From NCBI RefSeq assembly GCF_900455735.1, contig NZ_UAUI01000001.1:372001-436000 (forward strand): 64,000 bases of DNA, written 5' to 3'. The position numbers and the translations under genes were made by a program. Position 1 is the stretch's first letter, and each line of letters opens with the position of its first letter. Under the pieces are notes generated by a model. The model did no database searches, was not told the DNA's origin, and saw only the letters and a list, made by a program, of their open reading frames with translations. Source of the stretch: Rhodococcus wratislaviensis. GTDB lineage: Bacteria > Actinomycetota > Actinomycetes > Mycobacteriales > Mycobacteriaceae. Shown piece by piece: positions 33,537-42,543 of this stretch.

Positions 33537-35012
33537 ATGAGACCCGCTTCGCTGCGGACGCACTATCAGCTGACGTTTGCCGTTCTCACTCTGGGTGTAG
33601 GCGCCTTTGCGCTTCTGCAGTCACTGGTGATGCCGGTGCTGCCCACCCTCGAGTCGGAGCTGGGCACGACACAAGCCGATGTCACGTGGGTGTTGACTGC
33701 CTACCTGCTGTCGGCGTCGATCTTCACCCCGGTCGTGGGACGCCTCGGTGACATGCACGGCAAGAAGCGCCTGTTCGTGGTTGCACTCGTCGCGCTGGCG
33801 GTCGGGTCTCTGCTCGCAGCCCTCGCGACGTCGCTGTCGGTGATGATCGCCGCCCGGGTGATCCAGGGAATCGGTGGCGGTGTGCTGCCCTTGGCGTTCG
33901 GCATCATCCGCGACGAGTTCCCCGAGGAGAAGGTGGTGGGAGCGGTCGGGATCATCGCCGCTCTCACCGCTGTCGGCGCCGGTCTCGGCATCGTCCTTGC
34001 TGGTCCTATCGTGACCGTGCTGAGTTACCACTGGCTCTTTTGGATTCCGCTGATCATGGTCGTCCTGGCCGGGCTGGCCGCGCAGATTCTGGTCCCCGAG
34101 TCTCGCGTTCGCACCGCCGGGAGGATCAACTGGCTCACCGCCCTGCTGCTGTCCGGATGGCTCGTTACGTTGTTGCTCGGCGTGAGCAGGGCGCCCGCAT
34201 GGGGTTGGGATTCTCCGATCGTCATTGGGCTACTGGTGGCTGCCGCGGTCATCGTGGTCACCTGGGTGGCCGCAGAATCGCGATCCGCCAACCCGCTGAT
34301 CGACATGAAGATGATGCGAATCCGAAGTGTGTGGGCCGCCAACCTGTTGGCTCTGCTGATGGGGGTCGGAATGTACGCAGCATTCGGCTTCCTTCCGCAG
34401 TTTCTGCAGACACCGGTGTCGGCTGGATACGGCTTCGGTGCTTCGGTCACCGAGTCGGGCCTGATGCTGCTGCCCGTGAGCGTGGGAATGTTCCTGCTCG
34501 GGCTCGCCTCCGGCCGCCTGGCGGCCCGACTGGGTTCGAAAAACCTGTTGATCGCGGGGTCGATCGTCAGTGCGATCGGCTACTTCGCGGTGGCGCTTCT
34601 GCATGAGACCGAAATAGACATCTACGTCGCCATGTCATTGGTCGGGATCGGTTTCGGCCTGGCCTTCTCAGCGATGTCGAATGTTGTCGTCGCAGCGGTG
34701 GCACCGGAACAGACCGGTGTCGCGAGCGGTATGAACGCCAACATCCGCACAATCGGCGGCTCGCTGGGCGCTGCATTCATGGCCAGCATCGTCACCGCCG
34801 GGGCGTCCTCCTCGGGGGTCCCGCAGGAATCCGGTTACACGAACGGATTCATCATGCTGGGTGTGGCAGTCGGCCTCGGCGCCGTTGCTGCTCTGTTCAT
34901 CCCGGCAATGAAGCGGGACAAGATCACGCAACTGGAAGAGTCGACCGAGTTGCGACACCCGGAGCTTGCGATGGTCGCGGGAGGCACGCTGGTGGGCGAC
35001 GAATCCGAATGA
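33537..35012 (+). CDS. DHA2-family multidrug exporter (14 TM)
   Basis: This 491-residue MFS transporter is of the EmrB/QacA type, with 14 predicted helices. Motif A appears as GRLGDMHGKKRLF, and motif C-like glycines follow in GIIAALTAVGAGLGIVLAGPI. It exports drugs or metabolites with protons. ATG 33537 follows tgggagtattt; a start 12 codons upstream is less well supported. The stop overlaps the start of a TetR regulator gene (ATGA at 35009-35012), so the repressor is made from the same mRNA, giving a self-limiting transporter operon. Substrate unknown. Confidence 0.9.
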   Translation: MRPASLRTHYQLTFAVLTLGVGAFALLQSLVMPVLPTLESELGTTQADVTWVLTAYLLSASIFTPVVGRLGDMHGKKRLFVVALVALAVGSLLAALATSLSVMIAARVIQGIGGGVLPLAFGIIRDEFPEEKVVGAVGIIAALTAVGAGLGIVLAGPIVTVLSYHWLFWIPLIMVVLAGLAAQILVPESRVRTAGRINWLTALLLSGWLVTLLLGVSRAPAWGWDSPIVIGLLVAAAVIVVTWVAAESRSANPLIDMKMMRIRSVWAANLLALLMGVGMYAAFGFLPQFLQTPVSAGYGFGASVTESGLMLLPVSVGMFLLGLASGRLAARLGSKNLLIAGSIVSAIGYFAVALLHETEIDIYVAMSLVGIGFGLAFSAMSNVVVAAVAPEQTGVASGMNANIRTIGGSLGAAFMASIVTAGASSSGVPQESGYTNGFIMLGVAVGLGAVAALFIPAMKRDKITQLEESTELRHPELAMVAGGTLVGDESE

Positions 35013-35653
35013 GGTCCAACGTGAGCAGTCAGGCAGACGGCAAGGCACTGCGCCGCGACGCCGCGGAGAATCGGCAGCGGTTACTCGACGCGGCAGCGAC
35101 CGTGTTCAGTGCGCGTGGCCTGGATGTGGGTGTCGACGAGATCGCACGGGTCGCCGGCGTCGGCATCGGCACCCTCTACCGCCGGTTCCCCACCAAGGAT
35201 GCGCTGATCAGTGAGCTCGTTCGACAGGTGCTCGAAGAGTTCGTGGCCCTGGCCAATGAGGCGCTTTCCGCACCGGATGGTGAGGGCCTGGAGCAGATGC
35301 TCTACGGCAGCGGGACACTCCTGGCCTCGAACCGCGGGTGTTTGTCTCGCATGTGGAGCGACGACGAGACCACGATCCTGAGGGACGAGTATCGACGGAT
35401 CCTGTTCGAGCTCTTGGCGCGAGCCAAGCAGCACGGCCGCATCCGCGAGGATGCCACCGACGCCGACCTGGATCTCATCTTCTGGTCCGTACGCGGCGTC
35501 ATCGCGACAACACGCGGGGTTACCGACACAGGTTGGCGTCGGATCATGGCAGTGATGATCGCGGGATTGCGACCCGGCGCGGACAATCTCGACGCGATCC
35601 CGATGAGCGCCCAGCACGTCGCGCAAATCATGGACCAATTGTGGGCTCGATAG
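35009..35653 (+). CDS. TetR-family regulator of the DHA2 operon
   Basis: This 214-residue TetR protein has the N-terminal DNA-binding helices LLDAAATVFSARGLDVGVDE and IARVAGVGIGTLYRRFPTKD, followed by a divergent ligand domain with the tail typical of the TetR_C_33 group (LIFWSVRGVIATTRGVTDTG). It starts inside the transporter stop codon (ATGA). A GTG five codons on could also be used. Its likely role is repression of its own operon until the exporter's substrate binds. Confidence 0.9.
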   Translation: MRSNVSSQADGKALRRDAAENRQRLLDAAATVFSARGLDVGVDEIARVAGVGIGTLYRRFPTKDALISELVRQVLEEFVALANEALSAPDGEGLEQMLYGSGTLLASNRGCLSRMWSDDETTILRDEYRRILFELLARAKQHGRIREDATDADLDLIFWSVRGVIATTRGVTDTGWRRIMAVMIAGLRPGADNLDAIPMSAQHVAQIMDQLWAR

Positions 35654-35942
35654 GCGAGTGGGCACCGTTGCGTTCCCGCCACCACTGCGGCGCATCGACG
35701 AAGTGGTCCGGCCATCCTGCTCGGTGCGGACGGATACACCCCATTCGGTGGAGTTGTCGGTCATCCGCATTCTCCTCATGTCGTTTCGGTCAGACGGACA
35801 GCAGGACAACGGCTACGATCAGTGCTGGTGCCGTAGCCCCGTGGATCGCGAACGCCGCCTTCCGGTCGCCACCGTTCGACAGCACGATCCACGTCTCGCC
35901 CAGCGGGATCACGGCCGGTAGAGTTGGTCGCGGGCCGCGAAG

Positions 35943-36137
35943 GTGAAGACGATCGTCGATTGCGCCCGCGACATCGCCGAAAACGACGGTCGGGCCGCCG
36001 AAACGACTCGTCGTCTCGCCAACGAGATCGAATACAGCCCACAGGTGCTCTACAGCCACTTTCCGGACTGCAGAGACGGCATCGTCAGCGCGGTCGCGCT
36101 TCCGAGACTTCACGTACGTCATGCTTCGCCGCGGTGA
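35943..36137 (+). pseudogene. Truncated TetR-family regulator (DNA-binding part only)
   Basis: This 64-codon frame contains only a TetR helix-turn-helix: ARDIAENDGRAAETTRRLAN, then EIEYSPQVLYSHFPDCRDGI. It then runs into unrelated residues and stops, so the ligand-binding domain (about 120 residues) is missing. It begins with GTG at 35943. It lies 139 bases before the DoxX gene, the usual partner of such regulators. The preceding gap, 35654-35942, holds only a short minus-strand frame ending KAAFAIHGATAPALIVAVVL, perhaps another membrane-protein remnant. Confidence 0.6.
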
Positions 36138-36276
36138 GTTTTCCCGCCGCCTCTGGTCTGTACAGGTATGAGTCGACACGAAGCGTGCGGAGCGGCCACC
36201 GTGTCCGCCGTGCGCCGACGGGCAGGTGCCATAGGCCAGCGGTGTACAGCTTCATGAACAGCAAGGAGAAAGTCTC

Positions 36277-36720
36277 ATGACATCGACACCACCCTCCACG
36301 GGAGCCTCCAACGCGACGCCGGCGCCGACGGACGGAACCACGAAGAAGACCCGAGTCGCCGGACTTGTCGTCAGCGTCCTCGTGGTGCTGTTCCTCCTGT
36401 TCGACTCGCTCATCCACATCGCGAACACCCAAATGGTGCGCGAGGCGATGGCCGATCTGGGTTTTGCCGAGAATCTCAACCGTGTCATCGGGGTGGTTCT
36501 GTTGGTGTGCCTGATCCTCTACCTCGTGCCCGCTACGTCGATCCTCGGTGCCGTACTGCTGACCGGATACCTCGGTGGAGCGGTCGCCACCAACATGCTC
36601 ACCGAGCAGCCGATCATCAGCACCACCCTGTTCCCGATCTACGTCGGCATCTTCGTGTGGGGCGGGCTGTACCTGCGTGACGCGCGGGTGCGATCGATCA
36701 TGCCCGTCCGGCGCACCTGA
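36277..36720 (+). CDS. DoxX-like membrane protein
   Basis: This is a 147-residue inner-membrane protein with four predicted helices of the DoxX/DUF4345-like group. A threonine- and proline-rich N-terminal tail of about 25 residues comes first, then VAGLVVSVLVVLFLLFDSLI and NRVIGVVLLVCLILYLVPAT. The family hallmark GAVLLTGYLGGAVATNM follows, then the final helix. Functions proposed for such proteins involve redox balance, but none is established for this subgroup. ATG 36277 follows aaggagaaagtctc. The gene is convergent with the WS/DGAT gene, separated by 4 bases. Confidence 0.87.
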   Translation: MTSTPPSTGASNATPAPTDGTTKKTRVAGLVVSVLVVLFLLFDSLIHIANTQMVREAMADLGFAENLNRVIGVVLLVCLILYLVPATSILGAVLLTGYLGGAVATNMLTEQPIISTTLFPIYVGIFVWGGLYLRDARVRSIMPVRRT

Positions 36721-36724
36721 CGAC

Positions 36725-38020
36725 CTACCTGCATCCGGAGGCGTCTCGCAATTCGGCGTATGAATCTTCCATCGCCTCCGCCAGCCGGGCAACGTCGGGC
36801 AGCGCCTCGGGGTCGGTGCAGAGCCCGATACCGACGATCCCGGCGCAGGAGATCGCCGAGATCCGCAGTGCGTGGTGAGCGGCGGGTTCCGACGAGGAGA
36901 AGAGTCGCTCGACCCGGCGTTCGGAAACGCTGACCGGCACGCGCGGACCGGGGACGTTCGAGATCGACAGGCTGAACTCGCGCGCGCTGCCGGCGAGTCG
37001 CTGTGCGGCCTCCTCTACGCGCTTCACGCGGCCGAGTGCGTGGAAGAGGTCAAAGAGCTCTTCGGCATCGTCGAGCAGTTTGCGCTTGCTGGTCTCGGCG
37101 TTGATCCGGTCGAGTCGGGTGAGCGGATCCGCCTCGCCCAGAGGGAGATCGACGTTCATGAAGGAATCACGGTTTCCGAGCTCACCCGCTCCCTCATCTC
37201 GGTGGTGAAGGCTGACCGGAACTTGAGCTCGAAGATGCGGGAGCGCCGCCTCGCCGGCGCCGAGCCAGCTGCGCAGGCCGCCGGCGACGATCGCGAGGAG
37301 CACGTCGTTGACAGTTGCGCGGGTGGGACGCGAGGCGCCGATTGCCTTCAGCTCCGGGAGCGGGGCGACGGTGAAGGCAAGCTCGCGGGCGGCACTGATC
37401 GGGCGGTCGAAGGGCGAGCGTGAGCCGCGATGGCCGAGCTCACGATGCACAGCCGCGGGCATCCGCAGTGCCTCGTCGACCCGCGAATGCTGCGGCGAAG
37501 CGGCGCGGAGGCCGGGTCGCTTTCCTCGCGGGGGCGGCTCGAGGTGTGGATCCCAGAGCACGTCGTCCAGGAAGCGAACCGCGCTGATCCCGTCGGCCAT
37601 CGCGTGATGGATCCGGGCCGCGATCGCTTCGCGCCCGTCGCCGAGTGGGCCGATCAGATCGAACGTCCACAGTGGACGCTCGTGATCGAGGTGCTCGGAC
37701 ATCAGCTTGCTGACGACCTGCCACAGATCGCTGCGCGAGGCGCACCCGGGCCCTTCCCGGCGCCGGACGTGGTCGCTGATCTCGAACGCGGTCGCCTCGA
37801 CCCAGCGCGGCTCCGGTCCCGAGGTGTCGATCCGCTGCATCGCCCGCGGCTGGCTCGAAAGCCGCTCCGCCACCGCGGTTCGCAGGGTCTCGAGGTCGAG
37901 CGGACCCGAGCCCGGCTCGAGAACGACGAGCTTGAGCGTGTGGCCGGTTATCACCGCCGATTCGAGCCCCAGGATGGTCGCATCGTCGGCGGAGAGCCGA
38001 TCAGGATCCTCGCGGGTCAC
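36725..38020 (-). CDS. Wax ester synthase/diacylglycerol acyltransferase (WS/DGAT)
   Basis: This 431-residue acyltransferase is of the bacterial WS/DGAT type, which makes triacylglycerol or wax esters from acyl-CoA. The catalytic motif HHxxxDG appears as IHHAMADGISAVRFL, and the C-terminal PLG/ND signature is represented by LSISNVPGPRVPV. It is shorter than the 460-470 residue Atf/Tgs enzymes, mostly in the N-terminal part. The start is GTG 38020, with a weak ribosome site. Rhodococci carry many such paralogs for storage lipid. It stands alone. Confidence 0.85.
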   Translation of the reverse strand: MTREDPDRLSADDATILGLESAVITGHTLKLVVLEPGSGPLDLETLRTAVAERLSSQPRAMQRIDTSGPEPRWVEATAFEISDHVRRREGPGCASRSDLWQVVSKLMSEHLDHERPLWTFDLIGPLGDGREAIAARIHHAMADGISAVRFLDDVLWDPHLEPPPRGKRPGLRAASPQHSRVDEALRMPAAVHRELGHRGSRSPFDRPISAARELAFTVAPLPELKAIGASRPTRATVNDVLLAIVAGGLRSWLGAGEAALPHLRAQVPVSLHHRDEGAGELGNRDSFMNVDLPLGEADPLTRLDRINAETSKRKLLDDAEELFDLFHALGRVKRVEEAAQRLAGSAREFSLSISNVPGPRVPVSVSERRVERLFSSSEPAAHHALRISAISCAGIVGIGLCTDPEALPDVARLAEAMEDSYAELRDASGCR

Positions 38021-38146
38021 CTGGGCAAGTCTATTCGGGTGTGCACCTATCGGAACCCGGAATGCCGGTCTCGTAGCCCGGCATGGCCGCCGCCACCTGG
38101 CCGGCGGTGCGCTTGTCGCCGGTCGCGGCGGGGAACCAGACGGGTG

Positions 38147-39793
38147 TCACAACGGTGCGGTGATCGGTGCTTCGGGGGCGTGCGTGACGGTGGTGTGTCC
38201 ATCCTCGAGGTACTCGGTGACGGCCTGGTCGATGACGGTGTTTCCACCCTGGATCCCCGCACCGTGATCGCCTCCGTCGACGGTGACGAGGTGCGCCCCC
38301 ATGTCGCGGGCCAGTTGGACTCCGCCCTGATAGGGGGTCTGGGGGTCGCGCATCCCCTGCAGGACGAGCGGCGCCGTCGCCAGTCCCCGATTGCTCAATG
38401 CGGGCAGCGCGGCGACGGGCGGCGCACCGCCACACGCGGGTCCGGCGCTGTAGCTGTACCCGATGAGGTCGAAGAGATCTCCGGTGACGAATGTGGAGAA
38501 GAGCCATCCCGGGATGCGGTCCGGCCGGGCCGCCACACTGTTCTCGTTGCACAGGACGAGTGTCTGCATCATCTGGGACTGGGCGATCCGCTCGTACTCC
38601 TGCTCCGTCAGGTCGTCCATCGCGGTACCGTCGGGAATCGCGTCCGGGCCGTCGCGGATCACCCGGGCCATGAGCGGCCAACTGTTCCGGGCGGGAAGCA
38701 CCTGGCGCGTCATCACGTAGATGCCGGACGACATCTGGGTACGCGACGGGTCGGCGAGGCTACGAACGAAGGCCTCGAACTGAACGCGTGCCGGTCCGGT
38801 GAGATCGACCCCGCCGCGGTAGGCATCCGCAAGGGCTTCCAGGCCGGGCGGTACGTCACCGACCTGGGCGGGTGGCGGCGCGAGCGTCGGATTCCCGCCG
38901 GCCTCCTCGACGATCCGGTCCGACCACCGCTGATACACCTTCAGTGGCGTGTCACCGAGCCCGTAGGTGTCGTCGTGGGCGGAGACCCAGTTCATGAGGT
39001 CGTAGAAGCGATCCTTGTAGCCGCCGTTCTGCTGCCACAGCACGTCGTTCCACAGCCAGTTCTGGTCGACCGCGGAATCGAGGACCATGCGACCGGTGTG
39101 CTGTGGGAAGAGCGTCGCGTAGGTGGATCCGAGGATCGTGCCGTAAGAGAGGCCGTAGATGTCGATGACGTCCTCGCCGAGTGCGAGCCTGACCTGCTCC
39201 CAGTCCTTCGCGGTGTTCTCGGTCGTCAGGTGCGCCGTGCTGCCCGGTGCAGCAGACTCGCAGGCGGTACGGATCGCGGCACCACCGAACCCGAGGCTCA
39301 TCGCCGTCGTGTGTTCGGGGGCCAGCACACACTCGACGGCGCCGGCATAGGGAAGCCCACGCGGTTGGACACCGATCACATCCCACTGTGCGCGGACCGC
39401 GTCGGGCAGGATCTCGACGAACATGCTGTTCGAGCCGATCGCATCGCCGCCGGGCCCACCGGGATTGGTGAACAGCACGCCACGGCGCGAGCCGGGATCC
39501 TCGGCGCGGTGGCGGGTGACGAGCACGTCGATCGTGCCGGCGGCGGGGTCCGCGTAGTTACGGGGAACGGTGACCGAGGCGCACTGATCGGATGCCGGAT
39601 CAAGCTCGTATTCGGCCGGGCAGGACTCCCAGCGAAGGCCGGCACTCGGTGCCGGTTGCGCGGTGGCGAGCGGTACCGCCCCCACGGCGACTGTGGCGGT
39701 GAGGCCGCCAACGAGGGCGACAAATCGTGTACGCCGTGAGTACCTCGCGCCCGCGCGCTGCCTCGAGTCCAAGTGCCCGTCGATCCCCGACAT
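38147..39793 (-). CDS. Secreted alpha/beta-hydrolase (S33 tripeptidyl aminopeptidase-like)
   Basis: This 548-residue protein starts with a twin-basic signal sequence (RYSRRTRFVALVGGLTATVA, probable cleavage after ATAQ) and is likely exported. The nucleophile elbow is GLSYGT, and the oxyanion region is FTNPGGPGGDAIGSN. The C-terminal TAP-like domain carries the acid and histidine (LVLQGMRDPQTPYQGGVQLA, and VDGGDHGAG). These actinobacterial enzymes release N-terminal peptides or hydrolyse esters. It stands alone, with gaps of more than 100 bases at both ends and no visible operon partner. Confidence 0.9.
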   Translation of the reverse strand: MSGIDGHLDSRQRAGARYSRRTRFVALVGGLTATVAVGAVPLATAQPAPSAGLRWESCPAEYELDPASDQCASVTVPRNYADPAAGTIDVLVTRHRAEDPGSRRGVLFTNPGGPGGDAIGSNSMFVEILPDAVRAQWDVIGVQPRGLPYAGAVECVLAPEHTTAMSLGFGGAAIRTACESAAPGSTAHLTTENTAKDWEQVRLALGEDVIDIYGLSYGTILGSTYATLFPQHTGRMVLDSAVDQNWLWNDVLWQQNGGYKDRFYDLMNWVSAHDDTYGLGDTPLKVYQRWSDRIVEEAGGNPTLAPPPAQVGDVPPGLEALADAYRGGVDLTGPARVQFEAFVRSLADPSRTQMSSGIYVMTRQVLPARNSWPLMARVIRDGPDAIPDGTAMDDLTEQEYERIAQSQMMQTLVLCNENSVAARPDRIPGWLFSTFVTGDLFDLIGYSYSAGPACGGAPPVAALPALSNRGLATAPLVLQGMRDPQTPYQGGVQLARDMGAHLVTVDGGDHGAGIQGGNTVIDQAVTEYLEDGHTTVTHAPEAPITAPL

Positions 39794-40205
39794 ACTTTCG
39801 CGGTCCCCCTCGTCGTCCCGTGTCGTGAGGACAGTGGCGCCTGGGCCGCTCCGCGGCCAGTGCGCTCGCTATCGCTCAGCACCCAGTGTCTCAGACGCAC
39901 CATCGCGTCGACCGGCAACCCTGTCGTCGTGCGAGCTCAAATGTGGTGTTCGAGGCGCCTTCCGGCGTGAAAGCCATTGTCGAGGATCGACGACATCGCC
40001 ACCGAGCCACCAGCCGCCGCCGTCGGCCGTTGCCTTCACCTTCGAGGATCGGGGTCCGTCATTTCTCGTCTGTTTCGATCCCGGAGGGTTCACTGTCCGC
40101 CGCGGACAAACGCTGGGGCGAACTCGATCCCCGCAGAATATGTCGGACCACACCTCCCGCGCTTAGTGTCATGGATCACACGGCGAATCGAAGGGGATCG
40201 AAACA
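39794..40205. other. Intergenic region with no gene found
   Basis: No frame in this 412-base gap has a convincing start, ribosome site or recognisable product. It lies between the divergent secreted-hydrolase gene and a broken acyl-CoA synthetase gene. No repeats or strong hairpins were seen. Confidence 0.45.
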
Positions 40206-40484
40206 GTGTCCGACATCGGCTATTTCACCTGGGACCTCGCGACGACACACGGTGACGCACCATGCCTGCGCGACGACCACATCGACCTCACGTACCGGCA
40301 GTTCGCCGATCGTGTGGATGCGTTCGCGACACAACTGAGCGAACACGGGGTCGGCGAGGGTGACGTCGTCGCGGTGATGCTGCCGAACCGGGTGGAACTG
40401 CTCGTCGTCCTGATGGCGGCCTGGCGGCCTCTCTCGGGTCCCGGGAAATGGGACGATATGAGGACGGGGATCCTGACTCTGTAG
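40206..40484 (+). pseudogene. Acyl-CoA synthetase (AMP-binding) N-terminal fragment
   Basis: This 92-codon frame is a clean N-terminus of an AMP-dependent acyl-CoA synthetase, with DLTYRQFADRVDAFATQL and HGVGEGDVVAVMLPNRVELL. It ends shortly after LVVLMAAWR, where the full enzyme would continue for more than 400 residues with the AMP-binding P-loop; that loop is absent. The remaining 18 residues are unrelated. It therefore cannot be active. A piece of an enoyl-CoA hydratase gene follows within 20 bases, so a deletion probably fused the two loci. Confidence 0.75.
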
Positions 40485-40498
40485 GACTCGGCCGCCGA

Positions 40499-40690
40499 GT
40501 CCAGGCCAGGGCGGTGTTCCTTCGCGACCCGCTCGAGCCGGAGACGGCACTGCGATGCGGAATGATCGACAGGGTCGTCCATCCACATGAAGTACTGCCG
40601 GAGGCCATGCGGTTGGCGCGTGCGCTCGCAACGACACCTCCACCCCTGGATGGGATCGGCGCAGCGGTCATGCGTCGTCGCGCCGGCAGG
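40499..40690 (+). pseudogene. Enoyl-CoA hydratase C-terminal remnant
   Basis: One frame reads AVFLRDPLEPETALRCGMID, then RVVHPHEVLPEAMRLARALA, the usual C-terminal region of crotonase-family proteins, where the enzyme says ALxxGLVDRVV. No start or upstream active-site part is present, and the sequence loses similarity after GIGAAVM. It abuts the acyl-CoA synthetase fragment. The borders are approximate. Confidence 0.55.
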
Positions 40691-40767
40691 AACACCTCCC
40701 GGCACCGCAGCGATCCTGTGGTGCCGGGCCCGCCGCCCACCCCACGACGAAGACGAACCGAGGAATC

Positions 40768-40902
40768 ATGCTGGAACGACTGTACGCAGCCCTACTGGCC
40801 GCAGCCGGACTGTCATTCGGCGACTACATCGCCCTCGAGGACGCGGTGAGCGATCCAGACGAACTGCCGCGGACCGCCATCATCGCCCACCCCCACCTTT
40901 GA
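40768..40902 (+). CDS. Possible 44-residue protein
   Basis: This short frame starts at ATG 40768 after cgaggaatc. It reads a helical, acidic peptide with LYAALLAAAGLSFGDYIALE and ends in IIAHPHL. It overlaps the 3' end of the convergent PucR gene by 23 bases. I do not recognise it; it may equally be part of the decayed region to its left. Confidence 0.25.
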   Translation: MLERLYAALLAAAGLSFGDYIALEDAVSDPDELPRTAIIAHPHL

Positions 40903-42190
40903 CCGCCGGCTCACCCTTTGCCTGATCCGGTGTCAGGACCACCGGTCCCAGCCATTGGCACACGAGCAGGGCGAGTTCGACGGCCAGGCGATCCCCGGTG
41001 AAGTCTTCCCCTCGTTCCTCCGCGGCCCGCTTCACCCGATACTTGACCGAATTGTAGTGCAGATCCAGCTTTTTCGAAGCAGCGACGTTACTGAGGTTGC
41101 TTGCGAGGTAGACCTGCACGGTCTCGCGTAGGCGGGCCGCGTTCTCATTGTCCACCGCCAGGCCGCGCAAGACGCTGCGCACCCACGTCCGGGTGGCCGC
41201 GAGGTCCTCTATCAGCAGTGCGACCGTCGACACTCCTGGGTCGTCGTACGCGGTCACGACGGGGGCATTCTTTCCTGCAGCGATAGCTAGCGCTCGTGCG
41301 CGTTGAGCACGCGTGTACGACTGCCGAAATCCTTGCGGGCCGTTGGTGACCCCGCCGACCGCCATGACAAGCCCCGGATGGCGCGCCTCGAGGAACTCGC
41401 GCAGTTCGCCGTAACCTCGCCGGGGAGCCGAGCGCGTACCGAGTGGGACCCATACCCATCCGGTGACGCGGTCGGCCGCAACGAACAACGGATCGGTCGC
41501 TGCGCCCATGAACCCTGAGAAGTCGTGTGCCGCCGACTCGATTCTGGCCAGCATGTCTCCCGAACCGGTATCGGGAACCCAAATGATGGCCGCCAGGTGA
41601 TTCTGATGCAGCACATAGTTGAGGGCGGCGCTGGCCCCGGCGTCCGGGTGTTCGTTGCCCGCCAGGATTTCCTGGACTCGGACGGCACGAACGCTGCTCT
41701 GGTGGGCAAGCCACCGTTCGCGTTCACGCTCGTAGACTTCGACCACCTGCTGCGACACCCTGTCGATGTACACCGACATCACCGTGATGATGCGCTCGAG
41801 CACCGGAACACCCAGCTCCGGCTCGACCGCTTCCCCACCCAGCTCGTCGAACACCAGCTCGAGAAGGTTGGTCTGTCCGAGTCGGTATGCGCGCACGAGC
41901 GCGTTCACGGGAACCCCTTGCTGAGCAAGACGTCTCGCGTATTCCATCGCGGCAGCCGGCGCTTCCAGATTTTCCGGTGCGATGTTGTGCTGCAGCGTGT
42001 GGAAGATGGTGTCGAGGTTTCCTTCGACACTCGCACCGAGCAGGTCGAACAGCTGCCGATCGGCACGCAGATCGGGAATCTCGCTGTACAGAACATCCGT
42101 GATATCGGCCGTCAACGTCACCAACCGCTGGTTGAGCGAGCCCGCGATCCGTGCGACCAACAGCGCGGCCCGCTCGTCGTGTGAAGCCAT
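40880..42190 (-). CDS. PucR/CdaR-type regulator
   Basis: This 436-residue regulator has a helical N-terminal domain of the RsbR/CdaR-like kind (LVTLTADITDVLYSEIPDLR, and VPVNALVRAYRLGQTNLLEL). A GGDEF-like middle region is followed by the PucR C-terminal helix-turn-helix (VQVYLASNLSNVAASKKLDL with HYNSVKYRVKRA). ATG 42190 is preferred to an upstream TTG or ATG because the family N-terminus begins there. It is the third PucR-type protein in the window, but is no close relative of the other two. It is divergent from the SDR gene, with 353 bases between starts, so it may control it. Confidence 0.87.
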   Translation of the reverse strand: MASHDERAALLVARIAGSLNQRLVTLTADITDVLYSEIPDLRADRQLFDLLGASVEGNLDTIFHTLQHNIAPENLEAPAAAMEYARRLAQQGVPVNALVRAYRLGQTNLLELVFDELGGEAVEPELGVPVLERIITVMSVYIDRVSQQVVEVYERERERWLAHQSSVRAVRVQEILAGNEHPDAGASAALNYVLHQNHLAAIIWVPDTGSGDMLARIESAAHDFSGFMGAATDPLFVAADRVTGWVWVPLGTRSAPRRGYGELREFLEARHPGLVMAVGGVTNGPQGFRQSYTRAQRARALAIAAGKNAPVVTAYDDPGVSTVALLIEDLAATRTWVRSVLRGLAVDNENAARLRETVQVYLASNLSNVAASKKLDLHYNSVKYRVKRAAEERGEDFTGDRLAVELALLVCQWLGPVVLTPDQAKGEPAVKGGGGR

Positions 42191-42543
42191 GCGAAGACAA
42201 TAGAGCAGTCGACACCCCAGCATGACGATTTATCCAAAACGTCATGCTCAGCGTCTCTACCTGCACACTTCCGCCCATCCGGCTGTCCACCTCCTCACCG
42301 ACACGACATGAGCATGTCCCCATAGGACAAACGGACCACGTTTCTTGATGCTTCGCGGACGTGGTCACCATCACAGGACTCTCCTATCGTGAAGAGCGCT
42401 CGGCCAACGCGTGCGAACTGCTCGGTGAGCGACTCACGGCACCCCGAGACTCCGTCGTACGGGATTGGTTCGAGCGTTACCGTCCAAGTTCGACAGGCGC
42501 GGAACGGCTTCTCACCCACAGCGTCAACTACGAAGGGATTACA
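42191..42543. other. Divergent promoter region of PucR and SDR genes
   Basis: This 353-base gap is open in the SDR frame from 42361, but that extension has no SDR similarity. No palindrome or repeat longer than a few bases was recognised. It presumably holds both promoters. Confidence 0.4.

Noticed and set aside
35790-35942. Minus-strand frame ending KAAFAIHGATAPALIVAVVL
   Set aside because: It may be a membrane-protein remnant, but has no start with a ribosome site and no clear family. It is mentioned only with the truncated TetR.
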